64,000 bases of DNA from Tianweitania sp. UT-5YL-CI-8 (GCF_030010215.1 NZ_JASCRR010000005.1:124001-188000), one strand, 5' to 3'; positions 29,153 to 37,559 are shown, counted from the first letter of the stretch. Made by a program: numbers and translations. Notes: generated by a model not told the origin, from the sequence alone.

Positions 29153-29492
29153 CGCGGGGTGTCCAGTTGAGGGAGCGATGGATTATGGGACGGGCGGATG
29201 AGGTGTGGAGGAAATGGCGGTGGGGAAATGGGGAGTGTGAACGGATTCAAGGGGTTAGGTGGAGGGGATGGGGGATTTTGTTGACACCCCCCTTGACTTC
29301 ATGAGTTTTATATCTGCTCCAAACTGAGAATCCGACCGCGGAAAATACGAGGGATAACGAGCAGCAAAACATCATCGACCGTTGCATAGCAACTTGGGAT
29401 CGCATATCCAATACTTGGACCATCGTGTCTGCTGTGAAGGGTCATCGTGCCCGCAGCATAGGCCGCATCGACGGCACTGAAAGGAAAATATT
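29153..29492. other. intergenic region before the AIPR-like gene, composition break
   Basis: The first half is purine-rich on the plus strand with G-runs. From about 29280 composition drops to the AT-rich level of the following gene. A TTGACA at 29281-29286 has a weak TTTTAT 19 nt later, so any promoter call is uncertain. AAAGGAAAAT precedes the ATG at 29493 as ribosome site. No RNA gene or integrase site was recognised. Confidence 0.4.
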
Positions 29493-30731
29493 ATGACCGT
29501 CAAGCCTTATAGGTTTGAGGTGACAGAAGCACGTAGCTTCAAGCACCCCTATTTCCCAACTATTCAGAAACATACCTTTCTAGTTCGCGCTAGCTTGTTG
29601 CCAAAAGGCCTTCCAAATAAGGCCAATACTCGCGACGGCAACGTTGGGAAGAATAAATCCGTATATAAAGATGTACGCGAGAGTCTCCGAGGCAATGAAG
29701 CCCTCGCGGGCTCATTCGATCTGCTCAACATGGGCATTACGATCATCGCGGAACAAATCGAGCCGATAGACAAGAAGACATTTGACGTGTTCATCGATGA
29801 TGAATTCGGCATTGCAAATGGTATTCACACCGCGTCACTTATTTGGGAGTGTCAAGAAGATAACTCCATCGCCGAAGGTCAGCATGTCGAAGTAAAGATC
29901 ATTACTGGAATTGAAGGGTCCAATGAGCATATGTTGCGTGTGGATATTGCACGCGGTCAAAACGCCAGCATGGCCGTCAAACCCCAGTCGATCTATGAGC
30001 TTGATGGTGCTTTTGCGTCGATTAAGGCGAACATCGTAGAATGCGGATGGGCAGACAGAGTAGCCTATAAAGAGAGTGATCCAGGAGACATTGACGTTCG
30101 TGAATTAATTGCAGCGATGGAACTCATGAATGTTGTTGATTACCCCAACAACAGTGGACGGCACCCAATTTCGGCTTACGAAAAATGGTCAAGTCCGCTT
30201 TCGAAGTTCGGCGAAGATTTCAAGGAAAACAGGGCGTCGTCTCATAAGCGTGTCTATCACAAACTTGAACCTCTTCTTCCGGACATCCTTTTCTTATACG
30301 ACGTCGTGAGAAGAGATTTCCTTAGAATTTACAAGGAAGTTGTGAGTGATAAGGGCGCGCTCTTGAAGATTGTCGAGAAGGTCTCGGAGAAGAAGGAGCC
30401 GTTTGATTTTCCTTTTGCTGGCCTTGATCCCCACAGAGCCAGACTGACCAAAGGAGCTGCATATCCGATCGTCGGTGCATTTAGAAACTATGTAAGGATA
30501 AACTCACATACGGGCGTCGCCGAATGGGTAGGCGGCTTCAGCCATGTTCGCAAAGCCTGGGAAGAAGTTGGACCAATTCTCGTAAAGGAAACACGCGAGG
30601 CGATTGCGGAAATTGGCAACTCCCCAAATGTCTTAGGCAAGAATCGCAATCATTGGTCAAACATGTTCAAGACCGTTAAATTGCACTTGATGGAAGAGCG
30701 TCTTGCAACGATGGAAGGGGAGTCGATCTGA
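29493..30731 (+). CDS. AIPR-like protein (putative abortive-infection / phage-resistance family)
   Basis: A 412-residue soluble protein. NMGITIIAE (residues 79-87), then IANGIHTASLI (107-117) and DIARGQNASMAVKPQSIYEL (151-170), follow the order of AIPR-family proteins (PF10592: NNGI, VNGxQT, NxQ blocks). The central glutamines of NGQQT are replaced by Ile-His. Proteins of this family occur in phage-defence loci, but their biochemistry is little known. Codon usage is AT-rich (about 45% GC by eye) against about 63% around it, which suggests transfer. The stop overlaps the start of a 41-residue membrane peptide by one base (TGATG). The assignment rests on motif spacing and is moderate. Confidence 0.6.
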   Translation: MTVKPYRFEVTEARSFKHPYFPTIQKHTFLVRASLLPKGLPNKANTRDGNVGKNKSVYKDVRESLRGNEALAGSFDLLNMGITIIAEQIEPIDKKTFDVFIDDEFGIANGIHTASLIWECQEDNSIAEGQHVEVKIITGIEGSNEHMLRVDIARGQNASMAVKPQSIYELDGAFASIKANIVECGWADRVAYKESDPGDIDVRELIAAMELMNVVDYPNNSGRHPISAYEKWSSPLSKFGEDFKENRASSHKRVYHKLEPLLPDILFLYDVVRRDFLRIYKEVVSDKGALLKIVEKVSEKKEPFDFPFAGLDPHRARLTKGAAYPIVGAFRNYVRINSHTGVAEWVGGFSHVRKAWEEVGPILVKETREAIAEIGNSPNVLGKNRNHWSNMFKTVKLHLMEERLATMEGESI

Positions 30732-30856
30732 TGTCGAATTATCCTGATCGTCTTCTGATCAAGATTGGTCAAAGCTTCGAGGCAAATGCGACTGGCCGAC
30801 TCGCGATTGGAGTCGTGCTAATCGTAGCCTGCTTAGTGTTGTACTTAACGCTATAA
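30731..30856 (+). CDS. 41-residue single-pass membrane peptide coupled to the AIPR-like gene
   Basis: This short frame starts in the overlap TGATG with the preceding stop. It reads MSNYPDRLLIKIGQSFEANA, then a hydrophobic helix (about residues 25-41, rich in V, I, L, A) that runs to the stop. One membrane span with a cytosolic N-terminus of about 22 residues is predicted. It has the same low GC as its partner and depends on it for translation, so it is probably a real gene and a functional partner, for example a membrane effector or anchor. No family is recognised. Confidence 0.5.
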   Translation: MSNYPDRLLIKIGQSFEANATGRLAIGVVLIVACLVLYLTL

Positions 30857-30945
30857 TGCTTTTCCGCAATTAAATTTGTAGAAAGGCCCGCCACCGGTTA
30901 TTTGGGTGGATGCTCCTCCGGTAGTTTCCACCCAATGATAGATGC

Positions 30946-31118
30946 GGAATGCTGGCGGGACGGCGCCCCCCTCTGTCCTGCCGGATCGGCCCTCCGCTAG
31001 GGCTCCGGGCGTTCGTCGCTCGAAAAGCCAAATCGTTGGCTTTTCGTCCGCTGCGCGGATCGCTCCTTACCCCCCTCAGGTGGGGAGATTAGCCGTCACG
31101 TCGGCTCTCGCCAATCGC
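30946..31118. repeat. palindromic repeat mosaic after the low-GC island
   Basis: This is noncoding sequence with several palindromes. GCGCCCCCCTCTGTCCTGCC at 30964-30983 recurs at 31396-31415 and, slightly changed, at 51353. A perfect 11-bp stem CGAAAAGCCAA / TTGGCTTTTCG lies at 31021-31046. The block GGGGAGATTAGCCGTCACG near 31081 recurs as GGTGGAGATTGGCCGTCACG near 31972. It marks the right edge of the accessory patch. Confidence 0.7.
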
Positions 31119-31186
31119 CCAGGGCGCGGACAGTGGCTCTGCCAATAATGCCCCTCACCGCTTTGTGACTTCAACAATGGCCTCAC

Positions 31187-31381
31187 CGCTTCGTCATTCC
31201 ATGGCAAGCGAGGCGGAGCCGAGTGCGACCATGGAATCCATTCCGTTGAGGTGATCGTGGCTAAGGCGGTGCAGGTTTAGTGTTGGTCGGGACCGTCGCG
31301 AATGGCGTCATCTCCACGGAATGGATTCCCGGGTTTCCGCTTCGCTGCGCTCGGCTCCACCACGGGAATGACGAAGCGGAG
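31187..31381. repeat. 195-bp imperfect inverted repeat
   Basis: The left arm (31187-31249) begins CCGCTTCGTCATTCC and ends GGAATCCATTCCG. The right arm (31317-31381) is its imperfect inverse, beginning CGGAATGGATTCC and ending GGAATGACGAAGCGG. The outer 13-15 bp of each arm match well and the centre diverges. It lies in the noncoding stretch between the membrane peptide and the PPOX gene, together with other dispersed palindromes. Confidence 0.75.
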
Positions 31382-31386
31382 GGGTC

Positions 31387-31415
31387 GGCAGGACAGCGCC
31401 CCCCTCTGTCCTGCC
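31387..31415. repeat. short perfect hairpin of the dispersed GGCAGGACAG family
   Basis: GGCAGGACAG (31387-31396) and CTGTCCTGCC (31406-31415) form a perfect 10-bp stem around a C-rich 9-nt loop. Related single arms occur at 30974-30983 and near 51363. It has no T-tract, so it is not an obvious terminator. Confidence 0.75.
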
Positions 31416-31521
31416 GGACCCGGCCCTCAAGGCGCTCGTAGCCCACGGCGCCACCAATCCCCTTTGCTCCGCGCGCGCGCCAGCCTATGGTGGATTTCCG
31501 TTGAACGAAGGGAGAGCATGC

Positions 31522-31914
31522 ATGGCATTGTCCGAAACGTGGAAAGCCATTCTGAACCAGCCGGTGTTGATCCATTTCACCACGCTGAATGATGACGGCA
31601 GCCCCTCGACCAGCCCGGTGTGGGTCGCTGTCGATGGCGACGACCTCATCGTCAATTCGGCGGTTGGGCGCCTGAAGGACAAGAATGTGCGCCGCGACCC
31701 GCGCGTCGCACTGTCTGCCGTGGACCCGGCCAATCCTTTCCACGCGCTGATGGTGCAAGGGCGGGTGATCGACATCAGCACCGACGGCGCCGAGGCGCAG
31801 ATCGATGCGCTGGCGAAGAAATACCTCGGCCAGGACACATATCCGTTCCGCAGAGCCGACGAGGTGCGCGTGAACTACCGCATCCGGCCGGAGAAAGTTG
31901 CTGGCATGGGATGA
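31522..31914 (+). CDS. pyridoxamine 5'-phosphate oxidase-like (PPOX/F420-type) protein
   Basis: A 130-residue split-barrel flavin-binding protein. It reads LIHFTTLNDDGSPSTSPVWV near the N-terminus, then DLIVNSAVGRLKDKNVRRDP and VALSAVDPANPFHALMVQGR, the signature of PPOX-class F420- or FMN-dependent enzymes. Members reduce or oxidise small molecules with flavin-type cofactors; the substrate is not predictable. The ATG at 31522 is preferred, with GGGAG 7-8 nt upstream; an earlier in-frame TTG at 31501 lacks one. It stands alone between repeat-rich regions and is convergent with lepA. Confidence 0.82.
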   Translation: MALSETWKAILNQPVLIHFTTLNDDGSPSTSPVWVAVDGDDLIVNSAVGRLKDKNVRRDPRVALSAVDPANPFHALMVQGRVIDISTDGAEAQIDALAKKYLGQDTYPFRRADEVRVNYRIRPEKVAGMG

Positions 31915-31965
31915 GGGAGATCGGCTAGCGGGGCGCCAAGCCGGCGCTGCGCGGCGACGGACGTT

Positions 31966-32190
31966 CTCGAGGGTGGAGATTGGCCGTCACGGCGGCTTTC
32001 GCCAATCAAAGAGGTCGCAGAAGGGGTGCGGGATGCTGCAACCTGCCTTCTCTCCTTGCGGGGAAGGAAAAGAGGGCAGTGCCGACCAGCGCTACCCCCG
32101 GGGTGGGACCCGCTGCCTGCGGCAGCTCCCACCCGGATTTTCGCTCGCATCGATCCACTGGATCGATGCGTTCGGCCCGATGGGCCGAAC
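31966..32190. terminator. repeat block and three consecutive hairpins between PPOX gene and lepA
   Basis: A repeat unit at 31966-32011 resembles the one at 31071-31118. Three hairpins follow: GGTGGGA...TCCCACC with an inner GCTGCC/GGCAGC stem (32102-32133), GCATCGATCC/GGATCGATGC (32147-32169), and GTTCGGCCC/GGGCCGAAC (32170-32190). The last two abut each other and end 3 bp before the lepA stop, so they probably end or protect the lepA transcript. None has a strong U-tract. Confidence 0.6.
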
Positions 32191-32193
32191 CAC

Positions 32194-33999
32194 TCAATCC
32201 CCCATCTTCAGCGCCTGGATGAAGGCTTCCTGCGGGATGTCGACCTTGCCGAACTGGCGCATGCGCTTCTTACCCTCTTTCTGCTTGTCGAGCAGCTTGC
32301 GCTTGCGGCTGACGTCGCCGCCATAGCATTTCGCCGTGACGTCCTTGCGCAGGGCCGAGATCGTCTCGCGCGCCACGATGCGGCCGCCAATGGCGGCCTG
32401 GATCGGGATCTTGAACATGTGCTGCGGGATCAGCTCCTTGAGCTTTTCGCACATGACGCGGCCGCGCTTTTCGGCCGCGGTGCGGTGAACCAGCATCGAC
32501 AGCGCATCGACCGGCTCGTCATTGACCAGGATCGACATCTTGACCAGGTCGCCCTCGCGATAGTCGGTCAAATGGTAGTCGAAGGAGGCATAGCCCTTGG
32601 AGATCGACTTGAGCCGGTCGTAGAAGTCGAACACGACTTCGTTGAGCGGCAGGTCGTAGACCAGCATGGCGCGCTTGCCGACATAGGAGAGGTCGGCCTG
32701 GATGCCGCGCCGGTCCTGGCAGAGCTTGAGGATGCCGCCGAGATAGTCGTCGGGCGTCAGGATGGTGGCGCGGATCCACGGCTCCTCGATATGGGCGATC
32801 TTGACCAAATCGGGCATATCGGCGGGGTTGTGCAGCTCCTTCACCGAGCCGTCGGTCATCGCCATGCGGTAGACGACGGAAGGGGCGGTGGCGATGAGGT
32901 CGAGGTTGAACTCGCGCTCCAGCCGCTCCTGGATGATTTCGAGATGCAAAAGGCCTAAGAAGCCGCAGCGGAAGCCGAAGCCGAGGGCGGCCGAGGTTTC
33001 CATTTCGAAGGAGAAGGAGGCGTCGTTGAGGCGCAGCTTGCCCATCGCCGCGCGCAGATCCTCGAAATCGGCGGCGTCGACCGGGAACAGGCCGCAGAAC
33101 ACGACAGGCTGCGCCGGCTTGAAGCCCGGCAGCGCATGGGCGGTGGGGCGGCGATCCTCGGTGATGGTGTCGCCGACGCGGGTGTCGGCCACTTCCTTGA
33201 TCGAGCCGGTGAAGAAGCCGAACTCGCCGGGGCCGATCTCGTCGGCCTGGATCATCTTGGGCGTGAAGAAGCCGGTGCGCTCGACCAGATATTTAGCGTT
33301 GGCCTCCATCATGCGGATGGTCTGGCCCTTCTTCAAAACGCCGTCGATGACGCGGACCAGCACGATGACGCCGAGATAGGTGTCGTACCACGAATCGACC
33401 AGCATCGCCTTGAGCGGCTTGGTGGCGTCGCCCTCGCGCGGCGGCGGCAGCTGGTGGACGATGGCCTCCAGCACGTCGGGAATGCCGATGCCCGACTTGG
33501 CCGAGATCAGCACGGCCTGGGAGGCGTCGATGCCGATGACCTCCTCGACCTGCTCGCGGATGCGCTCGGGCTCGGCGGCGGGAAGGTCGATCTTGTTCAG
33601 CACCACGACGATGTCGTGGTTGTTGTCGATGGCCTGGTAGACGTTGGCCAGCGTCTGCGCCTCCACACCTTGCGAGGCGTCGACGACCAGCAGCGAGCCC
33701 TCGCAGGCCGACAGCGAGCGCGACACCTCATAGGCGAAGTCGACATGGCCGGGCGTGTCGATCAGGTTGAGCGTGTAGTCCTCGCCATTGTCGGCGCGAT
33801 ATTTCAGGCGCACGGTCTGCGCCTTGATGGTGATGCCGCGCTCGCGCTCGATGTCCATGTTGTCGAGGACCTGCTCGGTCATCTCGCGCAGTTCCAGCCC
33901 GCCGGTGGACTGGATCAGCCGGTCGGCAAGCGTCGACTTGCCATGGTCGATATGGGCGACGATGGAGAAATTGCGGATGTGGGAAATGGGCGTGCTCAT
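32194..33999 (-). CDS. lepA: elongation factor 4 (LepA)
   Basis: A 601-residue translational GTPase. [14 protein letters not shown] (residues 15-28) is the G1 motif, DTPGHVDF (G3) and NKIDLP (G4) are present, and the C-terminal LepA-specific domain includes [20 protein letters not shown] (about 560-580). It promotes back-translocation or early elongation and assembly under ionic stress. The length is normal. It is a single gene with about 60 bp to the downstream end of the nrsF gene and tandem hairpins after its stop. Confidence 0.97.
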   Translation of the reverse strand: MSTPISHIRNFSIVAHIDHGKSTLADRLIQSTGGLELREMTEQVLDNMDIERERGITIKAQTVRLKYRADNGEDYTLNLIDTPGHVDFAYEVSRSLSACEGSLLVVDASQGVEAQTLANVYQAIDNNHDIVVVLNKIDLPAAEPERIREQVEEVIGIDASQAVLISAKSGIGIPDVLEAIVHQLPPPREGDATKPLKAMLVDSWYDTYLGVIVLVRVIDGVLKKGQTIRMMEANAKYLVERTGFFTPKMIQADEIGPGEFGFFTGSIKEVADTRVGDTITEDRRPTAHALPGFKPAQPVVFCGLFPVDAADFEDLRAAMGKLRLNDASFSFEMETSAALGFGFRCGFLGLLHLEIIQERLEREFNLDLIATAPSVVYRMAMTDGSVKELHNPADMPDLVKIAHIEEPWIRATILTPDDYLGGILKLCQDRRGIQADLSYVGKRAMLVYDLPLNEVVFDFYDRLKSISKGYASFDYHLTDYREGDLVKMSILVNDEPVDALSMLVHRTAAEKRGRVMCEKLKELIPQHMFKIPIQAAIGGRIVARETISALRKDVTAKCYGGDVSRKRKLLDKQKEGKKRMRQFGKVDIPQEAFIQALKMGD

Positions 34000-34060
34000 G
34001 GGCGCGCTTTAGCAGGTGACCCGCCCTTCCACAAGCGCGCGAAACGGCGCGAAGGCTGTG

Positions 34061-34696
34061 CTACCAGCGCAGGACGATGCGCCCGGCCGCAGCACCCGCG
34101 AGCGCGAGGATGGCCACGGCGAGGCTGTACCACACAGCCACGAAGAACGGCGAATCGTCAAAGCAGTGGACGGCGTAGAAGGTGGCGGCCACGCCGCCCG
34201 CCAGAAGCCCGGCCACGGCCCCGGTCAGAACCGGCCGGGTCGGCGCGCCGGCGCGCAGGGCATTGAGCAGCACGGCGAGCGGGGCAATGCCGATCAGCGG
34301 GATGAAGGTGAGGCACAAAAGGCTGTTGTTGCCCAGCGCACGCGCCGCCCATTCCGCTTCGGGCACGCTGACGGCTTCGGCAACACCAGCGAGCGCCAGG
34401 AGCACCACCGGCGCCAAAAGCATGAGCATACGGTGCGACGACGGCGCGCCGGGGCGCGACAGAGCCATAACTGCGCCATAGGCGGCGATGGCCAGCGCCA
34501 GCGTGACGACGAACTTGAACAGGAAACGCACGGTCTCCAGCGCCGCCGCCAGATCCGCGCGCGGGCCAAGTGCTGCGAAGAAGACGATGCCAGCAAGGGC
34601 CGCGGCAGCGAGAAGGCCGCGCAGAAGCGTGGCGCGGAGCGGCGGGACGGTGGCCGTATCCTTGCCCAGGGTGCTGATCAGTCGTTCGGTGTCCAT
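34061..34696 (-). CDS. nrsF: NrsF-type membrane anti-sigma factor (DUF1109)
   Basis: A 211-residue protein with a short cytosolic N-terminus (MDTERLISTLGKD, then V-P-P-L) and six hydrophobic helices from about residue 25 to 205, the layout of NrsF (DUF1109). In Caulobacter, NrsF holds the sigma factor SigF at the membrane and releases it under metal or oxidative stress, with cysteines as sensors. Here only two cysteines are visible, Cys in LLCLTF and Cys in VHCFDD. It starts 1 bp after the stop of the sigma gene, so they form one operon. Confidence 0.85.
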   Translation of the reverse strand: MDTERLISTLGKDTATVPPLRATLLRGLLAAAALAGIVFFAALGPRADLAAALETVRFLFKFVVTLALAIAAYGAVMALSRPGAPSSHRMLMLLAPVVLLALAGVAEAVSVPEAEWAARALGNNSLLCLTFIPLIGIAPLAVLLNALRAGAPTRPVLTGAVAGLLAGGVAATFYAVHCFDDSPFFVAVWYSLAVAILALAGAAAGRIVLRW

Positions 34697-34697
34697 C

Positions 34698-35240
34698 TCA
34701 GTTCCTTCCGAAACGGCGGGCTATCGCCGCGAGCCCGCGATGCAGCGCAACCCGCACCGCCGTCTCGCTCATCTTCAATCCGTCCGCCGTCTCGGCGATG
34801 GAGCATCCATCGACCGAGATCGAGGCGACCACGCTGCGCTGCACCGGGGCGAGACCTTCCAGCGCGCGCGCAATGTCGCGCTCGCTCGCGGTTTCGGTCT
34901 CCGGCTCGGCGAGCACGCCGGCGAAGTCGTCTATGTCGATCTCCACCCGCCGGCCCTTCTTGCGGAAGGCGTCGACCAGCTTGTGGCGGGCGATGGCGAA
35001 CACCCAGGGCAACACCGGCGCGCCCACAAGCCAGGTATGGCGCTTGAGGTGGATGGCCAGGAGCGTGTCCTGCACGACATCCTCCGCGTCGATCCCGCCG
35101 CCTGTCAGCCGCCGCCGTGCGAAGCCGCGCACCAAGGCGGCGATTTCGGACAGGAACGCGGTATAAGCCCGCTCGTCGCCGTCGAGCGAGGCCAGCAACA
35201 AACGCGACAGCCGGGCTTCGTCAGCCTTGGTCACGTGCAT
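34698..35240 (-). CDS. sigF: ECF sigma factor, SigF type
   Basis: A 180-residue ECF sigma factor. Region 2 runs from about [13 protein letters not shown] to [14 protein letters not shown] and [18 protein letters not shown]. Region 4 includes [19 protein letters not shown] and the recognition helix [15 protein letters not shown]. The ATG at 35240 follows GAGGAGGAAG. A possible ATG at 35252 is rejected because a promoter -10-like element falls on it (35252-35256). The sigma factor is encoded with NrsF and divergent from the bufferin genes; both sides carry GTAAC-N16 promoters, so it probably activates itself and that operon. Confidence 0.9.
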   Translation of the reverse strand: MHVTKADEARLSRLLLASLDGDERAYTAFLSEIAALVRGFARRRLTGGGIDAEDVVQDTLLAIHLKRHTWLVGAPVLPWVFAIARHKLVDAFRKKGRRVEIDIDDFAGVLAEPETETASERDIARALEGLAPVQRSVVASISVDGCSIAETADGLKMSETAVRVALHRGLAAIARRFGRN

Positions 35241-35251
35241 CTTCCTCCTCA

Positions 35252-35277
35252 TACGACAGCCGATGGTGGTTTGTTAC
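35252..35277 (-). promoter_or_regulatory. SigF-type promoter of sigF-nrsF
   Basis: On the minus strand GTAAC (35277-35273) is followed after 16 nt by TCGTA (35256-35252). The GTAAC box and 16-nt spacing match the divergent promoter at 35340-35365 and the described Caulobacter SigF promoter type. The start of transcription would fall within a few bases of the sigF ATG, giving a near-leaderless mRNA. Confidence 0.7.
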
Positions 35278-35339
35278 GCGCGGCGGCGGATTTTGTCCAA
35301 GCCCCAAATGCGATCACGAAACCGTGTTGAGCGCAGGGC

Positions 35340-35365
35340 GTAACACAAGGCGGCGACATCGCGAA
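35340..35365 (+). promoter_or_regulatory. SigF-type promoter of the bufferin operon
   Basis: GTAAC (35340-35344), a 16-nt spacer, then GCGAA (35361-35365), about 55 bp before the bufA start. The same GTAAC-N16 arrangement faces the sigF gene. The CGAA-type -10 fits described SigF promoters, so both sides should respond to SigF. Confidence 0.75.
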
Positions 35366-35419
35366 GTCATCGGTGAGGAGCGCAGGGAGCGTTCCTTCCA
35401 ACCCACACAGGAGACGACC

Positions 35420-35707
35420 ATGAACCGTCAGACGCTCGCACTCGCCCTTGCCGGCTCGCTTGCCACCGCCCTCGCCGGAATCGCCAGCGCCGCCCCCCTG
35501 CCCGCCGAGAAAATGGTCGGCATGGAAAAATGCTACGGGATCTCGCTGAAGGGCCAGAACGATTGCGCCGCCGGCGCCGGCACGACCTGCGCAGGCACCT
35601 CGACGATGGACTATCAGGCCAATGCCTGGAAGGCAGTGCCGGCCGGCACCTGCACCACGATGAACGTGGAAGGGCATATGGGGATGCTTGAGCCGTCCAA
35701 GGGCTGA
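35420..35707 (+). CDS. bufA1: bufferin-type RiPP precursor (DUF2282, BufA1/GigP-like)
   Basis: A 95-residue secreted peptide. Residues 1-24 are a Sec signal ([20 protein letters not shown] then IASA). The mature part has four cysteines at 38, 49, 57 and 78 in the contexts [20 protein letters not shown] and AGTCTTM, the conserved pattern of DUF2282. In Caulobacter bufferins, some of these cysteines are changed to thiooxazoles by an MNIO enzyme, and the product sequesters copper in the periplasm. Here the MNIO and partner genes follow. ACAGGAGACG precedes the ATG, and a SigF-type promoter lies upstream. The C-terminus ([12 protein letters not shown]) is specific to this copy. Confidence 0.88.
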   Translation: MNRQTLALALAGSLATALAGIASAAPLPAEKMVGMEKCYGISLKGQNDCAAGAGTTCAGTSTMDYQANAWKAVPAGTCTTMNVEGHMGMLEPSKG

Positions 35708-35711
35708 GATG

Positions 35712-35865
35712 AGAGTCTGTTGCAAACTGCGTGAGAGCGGTCTGCAAACGGCACTTTCTGTGCTTCCGGTGCTCACGTACCCAAAAGTACGCTGCGCTCG
35801 TCGCAAGAGCGACCCCGAAAGCACCATTTTCGCCACGCTCTGACGCGTTTTCAAGCAGACTCTAA
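35712..35865. repeat. palindromic repeat between bufA1 and bufB1
   Basis: AGAGTCTGTTGCAAACTGCG (35713-35732) is imperfectly inverted at the other end as CGCGTTTTCAAGCAGACTCT (35844-35863); GAGAGCG and CGCTCT lie inside the arms. The centre contains GTACCCAAAAGTAC-like symmetry. The element of about 150 bp separates the precursor gene from the modification genes and looks like another dispersed rhizobial palindrome. Confidence 0.7.
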
Positions 35866-35875
35866 CGGCGGAACC

Positions 35876-35909
35876 GCGAAGGCCCCCGGTGGGCCTTCGC
35901 CTTTCTTTT
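35876..35909 (+). terminator. intrinsic terminator or attenuator between bufA1 and bufB1
   Basis: A perfect 10-bp stem GCGAAGGCCC / GGGCCTTCGC with a 5-nt loop is followed by CTTTCTTTT. It lies 17 bp before the bufB1 start. Partial termination here would give far more precursor mRNA than enzyme mRNA, as expected for a RiPP operon. Confidence 0.8.
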
Positions 35910-35925
35910 GGCGAGGAGCCCTTTC

Positions 35926-36789
35926 ATGACGCCCAACCAAACCACCCTGCCCGGCCGCGCGGGCCTCGGCTTCAAGCCGGAGCATTTCGAGGCGATCGCG
36001 CGGGATTGGCCCGATGTCGGCTTCTTCGAAGTCCACGCCGAAAACTACATGGGTGACGGCGGCGCGCCGCACCGCATGCTGGGCGCAATCGCCGAACGCT
36101 ATCCGCTGTCGCTGCATGGCGTCGGCCTGTCCATCGGCTCGGCCGGCCCTCTTGACCGCAAGCACCTCAAAAGGCTGCGCGGCGCGCTCGACCGCTACAA
36201 GCCGCAATCCTTTTCCGAGCATCTCGCCTGGTCGACCCATGACAGCGGATTTCTCAACGACCTGCTGCCGCTCCCCTATACGCCCGAGACGCTCGACCGC
36301 GTGGTGGAGCATGTCGATACGGTGCAGCAGGAAACCGGCTACCGCCTGCTGCTTGAAAACCCCTCGACCTACATCCTGTTTGCCGAAAGCAGCATCGACG
36401 AGATCGATTTCCTCGACCGAATAGCCGAGCGCACCGGCTGCGGCCTGTTGCTCGACGTCAACAACGTCATGGTCTCGGCCGTCAATCACGGTCTCGACCC
36501 CTATGCCTATATCGCGCGCTTTCCGCTGTTCCGCGTCGGCGAAATCCATCTCGCCGGCTATGACGAGACGACCGACGGCGCCGGCGAGCGGCTGTTGATC
36601 GACGCGCACGGCTCGCGTGTCAGCCCGGATGTGTTCGCGCTCTACCAGGCAGTGCTGGCGCGCAGCGGTCCCTTGCCGACACTGATCGAATGGGACAACG
36701 ACATACCCGATTTCGCGGTGCTCTTCGAGGAGGCTCGCCACGCCGACGCAGCGATGGCTACTGTTTCGCCCAGCCGAAAGCGGGCCTGA
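35926..36789 (+). CDS. bufB1: MNIO-family RiPP-modifying enzyme (DUF692, BufB/GigA-like)
   Basis: A 287-residue TIM-barrel multinuclear non-haem iron oxidase. Candidate metal ligands lie in LHGVGLS (His64), FSEHLAW (His99), LLENPS (Glu144), LLDVNN (Asp177), GEIHLAGY (His208), DAHGS (Asp227, His228) and IEWDND (Glu255). All are in the family order. The enzyme would oxidise cysteines of the BufA1 precursor to heterocycles, with the DUF2063 protein as recognition partner. The start at 35926 has GAGGAG 8 nt upstream; the next gene begins 2 bp after the stop. The length is normal for DUF692. Confidence 0.92.
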   Translation: MTPNQTTLPGRAGLGFKPEHFEAIARDWPDVGFFEVHAENYMGDGGAPHRMLGAIAERYPLSLHGVGLSIGSAGPLDRKHLKRLRGALDRYKPQSFSEHLAWSTHDSGFLNDLLPLPYTPETLDRVVEHVDTVQQETGYRLLLENPSTYILFAESSIDEIDFLDRIAERTGCGLLLDVNNVMVSAVNHGLDPYAYIARFPLFRVGEIHLAGYDETTDGAGERLLIDAHGSRVSPDVFALYQAVLARSGPLPTLIEWDNDIPDFAVLFEEARHADAAMATVSPSRKRA

Positions 36790-36791
36790 GC

Positions 36792-37559
36792 ATGAACCAC
36801 GCCGCCTTCCAGCACGATTTTGTCGCGGCGCTGCTCGATCCGGCAGCTCCGCTGCCCGATGGCGTGACCACGGCGCGCGGCCTGCCCGACGCCAAGCGCT
36901 TCGCCGTCTATCGCAACAATGTCGCCGTTGCCTTGCACAGCGCGCTGGCAAGCCGATTTCCGGTGACACGCCGCATTGTCGGCGAGGATTTCTTCGCCGC
37001 CATGGCGCGTGGCTTCATCGCCAGGGAAAAGCCGGCATCGCCTGTTATCTTCGACTATGGCGATGGCTTCCCCGGATACATCGCAACCTTCGAGCCGGCC
37101 AGGAACCTGCCCTACCTCGCCGATACCGCCGCGCTGGAAGCCTTATGGACCCGCGCCTATCACGCCGCCGACACGGATGCGATCGGCATGTTGGAACTGG
37201 CTGATGCAGCCGATATTGCGAGCTGCGCGCTGGTTCCGCATCCATCCGCCGCCCTGCTGACATCGCCATACCCTGCGGGCAGCATCTGGCAGGCGCATCA
37301 GACAGACAGCGTCGGCGCGATCACCGTGCGAGGCCGCGAAACCGTTGTCGTCGCCCGGCCTGGGACGGAGGTGAGCGTCCATATCATTCCCGACCGCGAT
37401 GCCGCATTCGCTTGCGCGCTTTTTGCCGGGCTGACGACACAGGCCGCGGCCGAACTGGCGCTGCGAGCCGACAGCGGCTTCGCATTCGGCCCCGCTTTGG
37501 TCGGGCTGGTCTCGCTGGGCGCATTTCAAGCCTTGTCACCGCAGGAGAGCAAACCATGA
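36792..37559 (+). CDS. bufC1: DUF2063 partner protein of the MNIO enzyme (BufC/GigB-like)
   Basis: A 255-residue protein. The N-terminal DUF2063 domain (HvfC/BufC type) starts QHDFVAALLDPAAPLPDG and contains RFAVYRNNVAVALHSALASR and FPVTRRIVGEDFFAAMAR (residues 5-75). The C-terminal half, with a winged-helix-like part, is more variable. Such proteins bind the RiPP precursor and bring it to the DUF692 enzyme. The gene starts 2 bp after bufB1 and overlaps the DoxX gene (ATGA). The in-frame ATG at 36792 is chosen; earlier codons lie in bufB1. Confidence 0.9.
   Translation: MNHAAFQHDFVAALLDPAAPLPDGVTTARGLPDAKRFAVYRNNVAVALHSALASRFPVTRRIVGEDFFAAMARGFIAREKPASPVIFDYGDGFPGYIATFEPARNLPYLADTAALEALWTRAYHAADTDAIGMLELADAADIASCALVPHPSAALLTSPYPAGSIWQAHQTDSVGAITVRGRETVVVARPGTEVSVHIIPDRDAAFACALFAGLTTQAAAELALRADSGFAFGPALVGLVSLGAFQALSPQESKP

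Noticed and set aside
29281-29314. Sigma-70 promoter TTGACA...TTTTAT before the AIPR-like gene.
   Set aside because: Spacing is 19 nt and the -10 is weak; not strong enough to list as a promoter.
30857-31521. tRNA, small RNA or gene in the repeat-rich gap.
   Set aside because: Only palindromes and repeat fragments are seen; no cloverleaf, T-loop consensus or coding signal.
35250-35252. Upstream ATG as the sigF start.
   Set aside because: It coincides with the promoter -10-like element, so it would not be on the mRNA, and it has no ribosome site.
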